NCBI RefSeq assembly: GCF_003182195.1
Contig: NZ_QGTM01000017.1
Location: 1 to 64,000, forward strand
Reading direction: 5' to 3'
Source of the DNA: Halomonas sp. A11-A
GTDB lineage: Bacteria > Pseudomonadota > Gammaproteobacteria > Pseudomonadales > Halomonadaceae
Length of the DNA: 64,000 nucleotides
The notes beneath the pieces were generated by a model. It had not been told where the DNA came from, searched no databases, and saw only the letters and a program-made list of their open reading frames with translations. Position numbers and translations under genes: made by a program. Each line of letters begins with the position of its first letter. Position 1 is the first letter of the stretch. Positions 28,201-34,978 of the stretch are shown here, piece by piece.

Positions 28201-29150
28201 TTCTCCAGCCAGCGCAGCAGCTCGACCTGCAGCATCAGGCAGTCGCGGCTGGCCGGGCGGCTGGAGAGGTCGCCCTTCAGGCGCAGGCGAATGGCCATCA
28301 CCGAGAGCTGGCGCTGCTCGATCTCCTCCTCGCGCAGCGGCGCGCTGTCCGGCGCCAGGGTGCGGGCGAAGCCGAGCCCGCCGGCGGCGGCCACGTCGGC
28401 GTGGGCGTCGGACCAGTAGCGGGCCAGCTGCAGGAAGGCGGGCTCGGGCTGCTGGCCGGAGAGCGCCAGCAGCTGCAGGTAGGCGTTGTACTGCTCGTGG
28501 GCGGCGGCCAGTTGGCCCTGCTCAGCGAGCTGGCGCACTAGCTTCTCGTGGAAGGGGCCGTAGCCCGAGAAGCGGTTGACCAGGTCGATGAGCAGGCGGT
28601 CGGGCACGCTGTCGTGCTGCTCGAGCACCGATTCGGCAAAGCGGATCACCCGCTGACGCCAGTCATTGCGCACCTGCACCAGCCAGCGCTGGAAGTCGCC
28701 GCAGTTGTTGAGCTGCAGCTCCTCGGCAAGATCGCCCTGGTAGTGGTCGAGCAGCGCAGCCAGGGTCGGTAGGTCACGCTCGCCGTCGAGGTGGCGCTGC
28801 ACCTCGTGAAGGTCGAACTGCCAGCGGGCGGGCAGGCGGAAGGCGATGGTCTGACGCGAGACGGCGAGCACCTCGTCGGCGTGCTCCCCCAGCGACTGGC
28901 GCAGGCAGTGCAGCGCGTGGCGCAGGTTGGTGCGCCCAGAGGAGAGCCCCTGGTCGGGCCACAGCAGCTCCGCCAGGGTGGCGCGGCTCACCGGCTGGCT
29001 GTGCAGCAGCAGGTAGACCAGCAGCGCCTTGACCTTGTCGTAGCTGAACTGGGTCAGCGCATCCTCGCCGAGGGTAAGCGAGAAGTGGCCGAAGAGGGCG
29101 AGCCGATCCGTTTGTGGGGTATCGGTTGCGTCGGGTGCATCTCGCATCAT
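25227..29150 (-). CDS. Large BTAD/AAA/TPR transcriptional regulator
   Basis: A 1307-residue protein. Residues about 15-110 are an OmpR-like winged helix (LFGHFSLTLGEDALTQFSYDKVKALLVYLL). A BTAD-type helical domain follows to about 260. Residues about 280-450 resemble a worn class III nucleotide cyclase domain (LAAGLNSGRVIYLPE, VTQGSLELMAAAEGSELVIS) without clear catalytic metal residues. Then an AAA_16 ATPase: Walker A GPSGMGKS and Walker B LVLMIDDLQWLDEPS. The last 500 residues are TPR-like helices. This is the layout of SARP/MalT-like STAND regulators that sense a ligand and then bind DNA. Being next to the type I secretion operon, it may control that operon or the surface locus; this is inference. 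Confidence 0.8.
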   Translation of the reverse strand: MMRDAPDATDTPQTDRLALFGHFSLTLGEDALTQFSYDKVKALLVYLLLHSQPVSRATLAELLWPDQGLSSGRTNLRHALHCLRQSLGEHADEVLAVSRQTIAFRLPARWQFDLHEVQRHLDGERDLPTLAALLDHYQGDLAEELQLNNCGDFQRWLVQVRNDWRQRVIRFAESVLEQHDSVPDRLLIDLVNRFSGYGPFHEKLVRQLAEQGQLAAAHEQYNAYLQLLALSGQQPEPAFLQLARYWSDAHADVAAAGGLGFARTLAPDSAPLREEEIEQRQLSVMAIRLRLKGDLSSRPASRDCLMLQVELLRWLEKQCHHLGGFWLPGATGGLGLACFGTHGPAHQLAELVALFEHCRRMLPEESRRHWSGEGEPPRVELAAGLNSGRVIYLPERDLVDPLGQVTQGSLELMAAAEGSELVISQEASQHMPPALDLQPRLSSRLVASDGRVRLRALVLGANEGGREALPPSLVGRETALRTLRDALARAGIGLRQSLLVRGPSGMGKSALMVGFRQLEQSRDAAICWQPTTRLSVQEPYGVARQLLRWRLNGPISPAALAELREALGLAELDEPRQQLLEEALGAREPREVALLTQSGEAVELVVGLLQRLVTAFAAERTLVLMIDDLQWLDEPSFKLLAGLQARLPINCAFMLVASHHGREALPARLHWDQQISLGRLDAMQSSRLLSQLARRYRIHLSPRLRGQIIERCDGVPLYLQEICRRVDMDRREGRSVHLDELPHGLLGLLGSRIDQLDADREVAHVAAVLGRRFRFDFLAECSGWEKLRLGQALEQMRRLEIIEPVEGDDDGREYQFTHQLLQEAAYLSCPRDVRTAIHRQVVELIEERFPMWISRHPGDFATHLRRSGHYARGARYYELAAREALKVSANRTALKMADLGLVCLRQVEDRIEREVSLLTVRGQAAFALEGHGSPTAHESFVRARDLLRQVKERGGEEGETADLEQAFLVKWGLWVGCSQRHAHADAFHLASKLAGLAERMEDPRYRRLAEYARASCEYWAGRIQRAYDHLEEINPLESPMMIEWLPFSDHPQVAAACFQGWALCLRGDYRRAETQVESAIRLAEKIGHPGSLAMALMYAASLYRQLGHVHLAATRAERAYELTGSQDLHLWQMSARGVMGWQRALAGDCEGLAQVEQAQEELIELTGRDPYSRPSLWYVDACVALGEFGRAEDYLDQALLLAREKTTLFVPELAVHLARVRHRLGHPREEIIALIELAQQQAREDGNLHQQIGALELWLTVIDPADDKARQELRRLLAEVNHSDAPIIARWRSLLDRALPAAAGAVQ

Positions 29151-29177
29151 GTCGTCCTGCGTAGCATGGGGCCGCTC

Positions 29178-29822
29178 TTACGCCGGCACGCCACTGTGAA
29201 AACGGAACGCCGTGTCGGGCGTCTGCACCAGCTCGGCTTCGCGATCGGCGAAGAAGGCGATACGGGGCTCGATGGGTGACGCGGCCAGGTGGCGGGCCAG
29301 CATCAGGTAGTCCTCGTAGTGGCGCCCTTCCGACTTAACCAGAGTGCGATAGAACTTGGCAAGCTCGGGGTCCAGGTGGGGGATCAGCCGCGCAAAGCGC
29401 TCGCAGCTGCGCGCCTCGATGAAGGCGCCGATGATCAGGATGTCCACCAGCCGCTCCGGCTCCTCTGGGCGCACGTGGCGGCGCAGCCCCTCGGCGTAGC
29501 GCGAGGCCGAGATATGCCGGTAAGGAATGCCGCGGCTCTCCATCAGATTCACCACCTGCTCGAAGTGGAGCAGCTCCTCCCGGGCCAGCTGGCTCATCTT
29601 GGTGAGCAGCAGCGGCTGGTCCACGTAGCGGTAAAGCAGGCTCATGGCCGTGGAGGCCGCCTTCTTCTCGCACTGGGCGTGGTCGATCAGCAAGAGCTCG
29701 GGGTTTTCCAGCGCCCAGGCCACCCAGGCATCCGGGGTGCGGCAGCGCAGGAAGTCGAGCAGCTCGGCGGACAGCAGGTCGTCGGCGCTGGCGCGGACGG
29801 GCTCGGGCAGGGTCACGGACAT
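29178..29822 (-). CDS. miaE: tRNA-(ms2io6A)-hydroxylase
   Basis: A 214-residue protein matching MiaE along its length. Diiron ligands are visible in DHAQCEKKAASTAM, REELLHFEQV and GAFIEARSCERF, and SEGRHYEDY. It hydroxylates the isopentenyl group of the modified adenosine at position 37 of tRNAs reading U-starting codons, using oxygen. The start overlaps the end of the DUF1289 gene by 10 bases, indicating joint translation. Confidence 0.93.
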   Translation of the reverse strand: MSVTLPEPVRASADDLLSAELLDFLRCRTPDAWVAWALENPELLLIDHAQCEKKAASTAMSLLYRYVDQPLLLTKMSQLAREELLHFEQVVNLMESRGIPYRHISASRYAEGLRRHVRPEEPERLVDILIIGAFIEARSCERFARLIPHLDPELAKFYRTLVKSEGRHYEDYLMLARHLAASPIEPRIAFFADREAELVQTPDTAFRFHSGVPA

Positions 29823-30292
29823 GAAGGGCTCTCGGCGGAACGGTCAAGTGCGGAACGCTCATCTAAAGAGAAAAGGCGGCGGGCCTCGGCGGCCTCGTTC
29901 AGCTCGGCGGCCAGGCGCGCGTGGAGCTCGGCGGCGGGCAGGCCTTCGCCCTGCCCCGTCGGCGCCAGGCCATAGCGGGCGAGCTCCTGGATCCGCTCGC
30001 GGCCGACCCTTAGAAGCTCCACCGCTCGCGACAGCCCCGGCTGATCCGCCCGGAAGCGGATGCGGTGGCGCTTGAGCTGGGCCTCCAGGGCGGCGGCATC
30101 CACCAAGCGCAGGTAGCGGCCTGCCACGGCCTCGCGCAGGGCGTCGAGTTCGGCCATGCGGGCGGCGCGCTCGTCGCCGCCCAGGGCGAACCAGTCGCGG
30201 ATCTCCGCATCGCTGCGCTGGCAGCCCCGGCAGGTGCGATCCCCCAGGGTGGTGGAACAGAGCCCCACGCAGGGCGACACGATGGCGCTCAC
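29813..30292 (-). CDS. DUF1289 domain-containing protein
   Basis: A 159-residue protein. The N-terminal 55 residues are a DUF1289 domain with four cysteines in CVGLC and CRGC, likely binding a metal, followed by EIRDWFALGGDERAARM. The C-terminal 100 residues are helical and Ala/Arg/Glu-rich and not recognised. It overlaps miaE. Function unknown. Confidence 0.8.
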   Translation of the reverse strand: MSAIVSPCVGLCSTTLGDRTCRGCQRSDAEIRDWFALGGDERAARMAELDALREAVAGRYLRLVDAAALEAQLKRHRIRFRADQPGLSRAVELLRVGRERIQELARYGLAPTGQGEGLPAAELHARLAAELNEAAEARRLFSLDERSALDRSAESPSCP

Positions 30293-30735
30293 GCGCTTGC
30301 TCTCACGGTCGTGTTCCCAAGGCCTGCCATCCCACCGTCGTCCCTCTCGTTGAATGCAGCGTTGATAGTCGGACGAGATAGTAACGCGAAATGAGTGCTT
30401 GAAACAGCCGCCCGCTCCTAGCCCTTGGTGGTGCTTGACTCCCGGGCCAAGCCGGGGGTCGCGACCTCACGCTGATAGCTGGATGCCCACCAGTGGGAAT
30501 AAGCCTCGGTGGGAGCTGGATAACCAACAGTCGCTACAGCCTCGGTGGTTAACCTGACCTCCAGGGCTTGGAGCTACTGGTGGGAGATGGGCTCCGCCCG
30601 GCGAATGGCGCCGCAGGCGCCCGGTGGTGTTGCCCGATGTTGCTGTGGCCTCCGCCTTCGCCCCGCAGAGCGTGGCTCCCACCAGTAGCAATAGCCTCGG
30701 TACAAGCAGGAGATCTTTCGTCCAAGCCTCCCCCC
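30293..30735. repeat. Gene-free stretch with REP-like palindromes
   Basis: No coding frame with family resemblance. It holds two copies of a repeat built on CTACTGGTGGGAG: 30574-30625 (plus) and 30650-30689 (minus, continuing as CCACGCTCTGCGGGGCG), with a degenerate third near 30480-30520. Related copies occur at 36.5, 36.6 and 41.7 kb, which points to a dispersed REP/BIME-type family. Confidence 0.6.
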
Positions 30736-31491
30736 TTATGGCACCACCACCACCGGGATGGGGATGCGGGCCAGCACCTCGGGGTCCTCCGCGAAAAGCC
30801 GGGTGAGGGTCTGGCGGCTGATCACCAGAGCGCCGCTGCGGGCGCGGGCGAGGAAGCGTTCGAGCTCGGGGGCGGCCATGGGGGCGAGCTCCTCGCGGCC
30901 GCGAAACAGCGGGCGGTTGCGCGAGGCCTCGGCCAGGGTCTCACCCCAGGGCAGGGTCGGGGCCTCGCCACGAATGTAGCGCAGCGGGCCGGGCGACGGC
31001 GGGTGGCGCTCGTCCCAGATGATCACCGTGCAGGGGGCCTCCAGCACTAGGCGGCGGCTGGTGGAGCCGAGCCGCGAGCTCCAGCCCCAGCGCGACGAGA
31101 GCCCCGCCTTGCCGAGCACCAGCACGTCACCGGGGGCTGCCTCGGCCAGGGCCTCACCGACCACCTGGCCGCGGCTTACCAGCAGGCGGTGGCGCAGCTC
31201 GCGCCCCGCCACCGCCTGCTCCAGGGCCCGGGTGATGCGCTGCAGCTGGCGGGCCAGGCTCGCCTCCAGCGCCTCGCTCTGCAGCGGGCGGGTGAGGCCG
31301 GTGCTGGCGCCCACCTCGCAGGAGAAGGGGAAGGCCGCGCAGTTCAAGAGGTCGAGGTCCTCGATGAAGAGCGCTACCAGCTCGGCGCTGACCTGGTCGG
31401 CCAGGGCCACCGCGGCAGCCAGCGCCGCCTGGCTCTGACGGGAGTCATCCAGCAGCGCCACCACGCGCATCGCCTCGCTGCGCTCACTCAT
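30736..31491 (-). CDS. Universal stress protein-like
   Basis: A 251-residue protein. MRVVALLDDSRQSQAALAAAVALADQVSAEL opens a Usp fold, and PGDVLVLGKAGL and LVLEAPCTVIIW match its ATP-site and last strand. The second half (about 160-251) looks like a shortened second Usp-type domain. ATG 31491 overlaps the Lon-type protease stop by 8 bases, so the two are probably made together, possibly in stress protein turnover. Confidence 0.7.
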   Translation of the reverse strand: MSERSEAMRVVALLDDSRQSQAALAAAVALADQVSAELVALFIEDLDLLNCAAFPFSCEVGASTGLTRPLQSEALEASLARQLQRITRALEQAVAGRELRHRLLVSRGQVVGEALAEAAPGDVLVLGKAGLSSRWGWSSRLGSTSRRLVLEAPCTVIIWDERHPPSPGPLRYIRGEAPTLPWGETLAEASRNRPLFRGREELAPMAAPELERFLARARSGALVISRQTLTRLFAEDPEVLARIPIPVVVVP

Positions 31492-33970
31492 CGCCGTCGC
31501 CCTCCCCTTTATAGTCGCCGCCGCCCTCCCCTTTATGGTCGCCGTCGCCCTCCTCTCTCTGCCTCTGGTCGCCGGCCTTCTCATCGATCTTTGCCTGGTC
31601 CTTTTCGTCAGCCCCGCGGGCCGCCCTGATCGCCTCGGCGAAGGCCTCCAGGCGCGCCTGCACCCGGCCGTTGACGCTCTGCTCGGGGAAGCGACCGCGC
31701 TCGTCGGGCTCGCCGGGCGCCTCGCCGGTGAGCAGCGCCAGCGCCTCGTCCACGTGGCGCACGGCGAAGATACGAAAGCTCCCCGCCGCCATGGCCTCGC
31801 GCACCTCGGCCTTGAGCATGAGGTGCTCGACGTTGCTGGCCGGCAGGATCACCGCCTGGCCGCTGAGTTTGCCCCGGGCGCGGCAGACGTCGAAGAAGCC
31901 CTCGATCTTCTCGTTGACCCCGCCCACCGCCTGCACCTCGCCGTGCTGGTTGATGGAGCCGGTAACGGCAAAGCGCTGGTCGAGCGGTACCCGGGCGATG
32001 GCCGAGACCAGCACGCACACCTCCGCCACCGAGGCGCTGTCGCCTTCGATGCCGCCGTAGGACTGCTCGAAGGCGAGGCTCGCCGAGAGCGACAGCGGCG
32101 CATCCGGGGCATAGCGCCCGGCCAGGAAGCGCGACAGGATCATCACCGCCTTGGTGTGGATGCGCCCGCCCAGGCGCGCCTCGCGCTCGATATCCACCAC
32201 CTGGCCGGTGCCGGGGCGCGCCGTTGCAGTAATGCGGGTCGGCTGGCCGAAGGCGAAGTCGCCCAGGGCCAGCACCGAGAGGCCGTTGACCTGCCCCACG
32301 GCCTGGCCTTCGGTGGCGATCATCACCGTGCCGCGGTTGATCTGCTCGAGGCTGCGCTCGCGGATGCGCCCGGCGCGGTAGAGCTGCTGGGCCACCGCCT
32401 TCTCCACGTGGGCGCGGGTGATCACCGTGGCGTCCTGCATGGCCGCCCAGTGGTCGGCCTCCTGGAGCAGGTCGCTCAGGTCGCGGTGGCGGGCGGTGAG
32501 GCGCTGCTGGTCGTCGGCCAGCCGGCTGGCGCGCTCGATGGTGGCCGCCATCCCGCTGCGGTCCAGCGGGCGCAGGGCGGCCTCCCGGGCCAGGGTCGCC
32601 ACTATATGGGCGTAGAGGGCCAGGTTGGCCTCGCTGCGCGGCAGCTCGTCCTCGAGGTCCACCTGCACCTTGAACAGCTCCAGGAACTCCGGGTCGTGCT
32701 CGCACAGCAGGTAGTAGAGCAGCCGCTCGCCCAGCAGCACGATCTTCACGTCCAGCGGGATCGGCTGTGGCTCCAGGCTCACAGTGCTGATCAGGCCGTA
32801 GGCCTGCTCCAGGGATTCGGTGCGGATCTGCCCCGAGCGCAGCACCCGCTTGAGGGTCTCCCAGGCGCCGGGCTGGGAGAGCACGCCGCGCACGTCCAGC
32901 ACCAGGTAGCCGCCGTTGGCGCGGTGCAGGGCCCCGGCGCGGATCAGCGAGAAATCGGTGAGCAGGGTGCCGTTGTGCACGTGGTGCTCGATGCGCCCCA
33001 CCAGATGCTGGTGGCCCGGCAGGTCCAGGTAGATCACCGGGGCGCCCTCGGTGTCGGCGTTGTCTACCAGCAGGTTGAGGTGGAAGCGGCTGAACACCGC
33101 CTCCGGGGGAATATCGGCACCGTCGGCGGTAAAGGAGTCGACGTGCTGGACGATCGCCTCGCGGATGGCGGCGAGGTGGGCGATCACCCCCTCCTCGTCG
33201 GCGTAGCGCTCCTCGAGTTCCGCCAGGGGCGCGCCGATGGCGGTCTGCAGCACCTCCTCGTTGAGCTGCTGGACCTGCTCGCGCAGTTCCTTGGCGAGCT
33301 TCGGCATGCGGCTGATCGCCTGGGCCAGCTTGCGCTGCAGGATCTCCACCGTGTGCTCGATGCGATCGCGCTCCTCCTTCGGCAGCTTCTCGTACTCCTC
33401 CGGCGGCATCATCGTGTCGCCGTCGCCCGCCGGGGCGAAGGTGAAGCCGTTGGGGGTGGAGAGCAGCAGCACCCCCTGCTCGCGGGATTCGCGGCGCACC
33501 GCCTCGATGGCGTCGCGCTGGCGCTCGCCCATGGCCTGCTTCAGCTCCTGCAGCCGGTTTTGGTACTCCTCGCTCTCGAACACCGCCGGAATGGCCCCGC
33601 GCAGCTCGTCCACCAGCGCCTCGATGTCGCGGCGCAGCTGGCGGCCCAGCCCCGGCGGCAGCTGCAGGTAGCGCGGCACCGAGGGGGCGTCGAAGTTGTA
33701 GACGTAGCCCCAGTCCGGCGGCGGCGCCTCGTCCCGGGAACGCTCCTTCAGGAAGTGCCCCACCAGGCTGTGCATGCCGTGGCCCGGCTGGCCGAGCACG
33801 AAGAGGTTGAAGCCATCGCTTCTGATCGCGGTGCCGAAGTCCAGCGCCTCCCGCGCGCGGTCGTGGCCGCTCAGCAGGTCCAGCGTGGGAAGCTCGCTGG
33901 TCACCTCGAAGGAAAAGGCCTCCTCCGGGCAGCCCCGGTAGACCTCGGAAACCGCTAGCGCCTCGACCAT
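31484..33970 (-). CDS. LonB/YcbZ-type AAA protease
   Basis: An 828-residue protein. The N-terminus (YRGCPEEAFSFEVTSELPTLD) and GQPGHGMHSLVGHF mark the YcbZ-type Lon subfamily, with a diverged Walker A. YLVLDVRGVLSQPGAWETLKR and VSLEPQPIPLDVKIVLLGE follow. The C-terminal protease has the catalytic Ser in GIEGDSASVAE and the Lys in GGVNEKIEGFF. An acidic tail of near-repeats (GEGDGD, HKGEGGGDYKGEGDGDE) ends it. ATG 33970 is preferred because of GGGAGAG 6 bases upstream; an ATG at 34030 is also open. It lies in the cytoplasm and degrades damaged proteins. Confidence 0.88.
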   Translation of the reverse strand: MVEALAVSEVYRGCPEEAFSFEVTSELPTLDLLSGHDRAREALDFGTAIRSDGFNLFVLGQPGHGMHSLVGHFLKERSRDEAPPPDWGYVYNFDAPSVPRYLQLPPGLGRQLRRDIEALVDELRGAIPAVFESEEYQNRLQELKQAMGERQRDAIEAVRRESREQGVLLLSTPNGFTFAPAGDGDTMMPPEEYEKLPKEERDRIEHTVEILQRKLAQAISRMPKLAKELREQVQQLNEEVLQTAIGAPLAELEERYADEEGVIAHLAAIREAIVQHVDSFTADGADIPPEAVFSRFHLNLLVDNADTEGAPVIYLDLPGHQHLVGRIEHHVHNGTLLTDFSLIRAGALHRANGGYLVLDVRGVLSQPGAWETLKRVLRSGQIRTESLEQAYGLISTVSLEPQPIPLDVKIVLLGERLLYYLLCEHDPEFLELFKVQVDLEDELPRSEANLALYAHIVATLAREAALRPLDRSGMAATIERASRLADDQQRLTARHRDLSDLLQEADHWAAMQDATVITRAHVEKAVAQQLYRAGRIRERSLEQINRGTVMIATEGQAVGQVNGLSVLALGDFAFGQPTRITATARPGTGQVVDIEREARLGGRIHTKAVMILSRFLAGRYAPDAPLSLSASLAFEQSYGGIEGDSASVAEVCVLVSAIARVPLDQRFAVTGSINQHGEVQAVGGVNEKIEGFFDVCRARGKLSGQAVILPASNVEHLMLKAEVREAMAAGSFRIFAVRHVDEALALLTGEAPGEPDERGRFPEQSVNGRVQARLEAFAEAIRAARGADEKDQAKIDEKAGDQRQREEGDGDHKGEGGGDYKGEGDGDE

Positions 33971-34106
33971 CACTCTCTCCCTGTTCGTTTGCGGCATCTC
34001 AGCCCGCCTGCCTTGGTTCGCTTTCTGCACGTACGCTTTCTGACAATTCGCTCGCTTGCTTCAAAGATGGCGCATATAGGGGAGACAGTCGAGGGGTGGG
34101 GTAGGC

Positions 34107-34352
34107 TCAATAGTGGTAGCGGCACTGCACGATCACGATGGCGCTGTCGGCCACCTTGTAGACCAGGCGGTGCTCGCGGTCGATTCGACACGACCAGTAA
34201 CCCGACCACTGATGCCTGAGGGGCTCGGGATCACCCAGGCCGTCGAAGGGCTGGCGCTGGATATCCTTGATCAGGGTATTGATGCGTTTGAGTGTCTTCT
34301 TATCGCGGCCCTGCCAGTAGAGATAGTCCTCCCAGGCAGTTGTCGCCCACTT
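34107..34352 (-). pseudogene. yoeB: yoeB toxin fragment lacking a start codon
   Basis: The minus strand encodes about 81 residues matching the YoeB/Txe mRNA endonuclease: WEDYLYWQGRDKKTLKRINT, PFDGLGDPEPLRHQWSGYW, RIDREHRLVYKV and the catalytic end CRYHY. The frame is intact to TGA 34107-34109, but upstream the codons run GAG GAC GTC AAG with no ATG, GTG or TTG before a stop. The sequence from 34351 upward looks like the right end of an IS200/IS605-type element. No YefM antitoxin gene is present, so this is probably a dead remnant split by insertion. Confidence 0.75.
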
Positions 34353-34480
34353 GACGTCCTCCCCTCCCTCAGCTGCTTAGGCAGCTGCCGCCAACGGCGG
34401 AAAGGAAGGGGATTCCTACGGCGCTCAGGCACGGCATTGAGCCATCCCTGAATCGCTTCGGTGGGTTCCTGCTGCTGGCG
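34351..34480 (-). mobile_element. IS200/IS605-type right-end remnant
   Basis: Read on the minus strand it contains CAGGAACCCACCGAAGC (encoding QEPTEA, a common TnpB tail), GGAATCCCCTTCC, a GC-rich hairpin and the end GAGGGGAGGACGTCAA, which resembles the 3' end of TnpB-associated guide RNA and transposon right ends. No tnpB body or TnpA is left. It ends exactly where the yoeB homology begins. Confidence 0.5.
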
Positions 34481-34607
34481 GCCTTACTGCACCACTCACT
34501 TCACAGGCTAGCCGGGCGCAGGCTTCCGCCTCGTCTCATAGCCGCGACACCCAGGCGGCCACGGCATCGCGCAGGCGCTGGTGCACCAAAGAAAACATCT
34601 CCTCGGA

Positions 34608-34967
34608 CTAGCGGTAGGGGTCCAGAATCTCCCGGGCCCCGGGCAGCCAGTGACCCAGCAGCAGGGTCTTGCCGAGGGCGGCGGGGGCCAGCTCGGCCAC
34701 GGCGCGGCGCTGCCCCTCGCTCATCACCAGCACCAGGTCCGCCTCGGCCAGCAGCTCGGCCGTGAGCTGGCGGGCCCGATACCCCGCCATCACGAGCCCC
34801 TCGGCTTCGGCCAGGCGGGCGGCGCTGGGCTCCACACCGTGCCCCACCAGGGCACCGAGGCCGGCGGAGCTCACCTCACGCCCCGGCAGGCGGGCGCGAA
34901 GCATCGCCGCCGCCACCGGGCTGCGGCAGATATTGCCGGCACACACCACCAGGATGCGCTGGAACAT
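34608..34967 (-). CDS. Low-molecular-weight protein-tyrosine phosphatase, truncated
   Basis: A 119-residue Wzb/Etp-like phosphatase. The P-loop CAGNICRSP (CX5R) and the general acid in ILDPYR are present, so the catalytic core is complete. The frame stops at TAG 34608 right after DPYR. In the same frame the next 23 codons read SEEMFSLVHQRLRDAVAAW and end VSRL at TGA 34536, which is the usual C-terminal helix of the family. The TAG is therefore a premature stop (or a base-call error). ATG 34967 is preferred, 11 bases past the metallo-hydrolase stop. Confidence 0.8.
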   Translation of the reverse strand: MFQRILVVCAGNICRSPVAAAMLRARLPGREVSSAGLGALVGHGVEPSAARLAEAEGLVMAGYRARQLTAELLAEADLVLVMSEGQRRAVAELAPAALGKTLLLGHWLPGAREILDPYR

Positions 34968-34978
34968 GCCGCCCTCCC

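Noticed and set aside
31494..31584. Upstream start for the stress-like protein (extra 31 residues)
   Set aside because: The extra residues (RATATIKGRAAATIKGRAT) are the shifted-frame reading of the protease's repeat tail; ATG 31491 matches the Usp fold start.
31535..33958. 807-codon plus-strand frame
   Set aside because: Antisense of the LonB-type protease gene; GC-rich third positions keep the opposite frame open. No recognisable domain.
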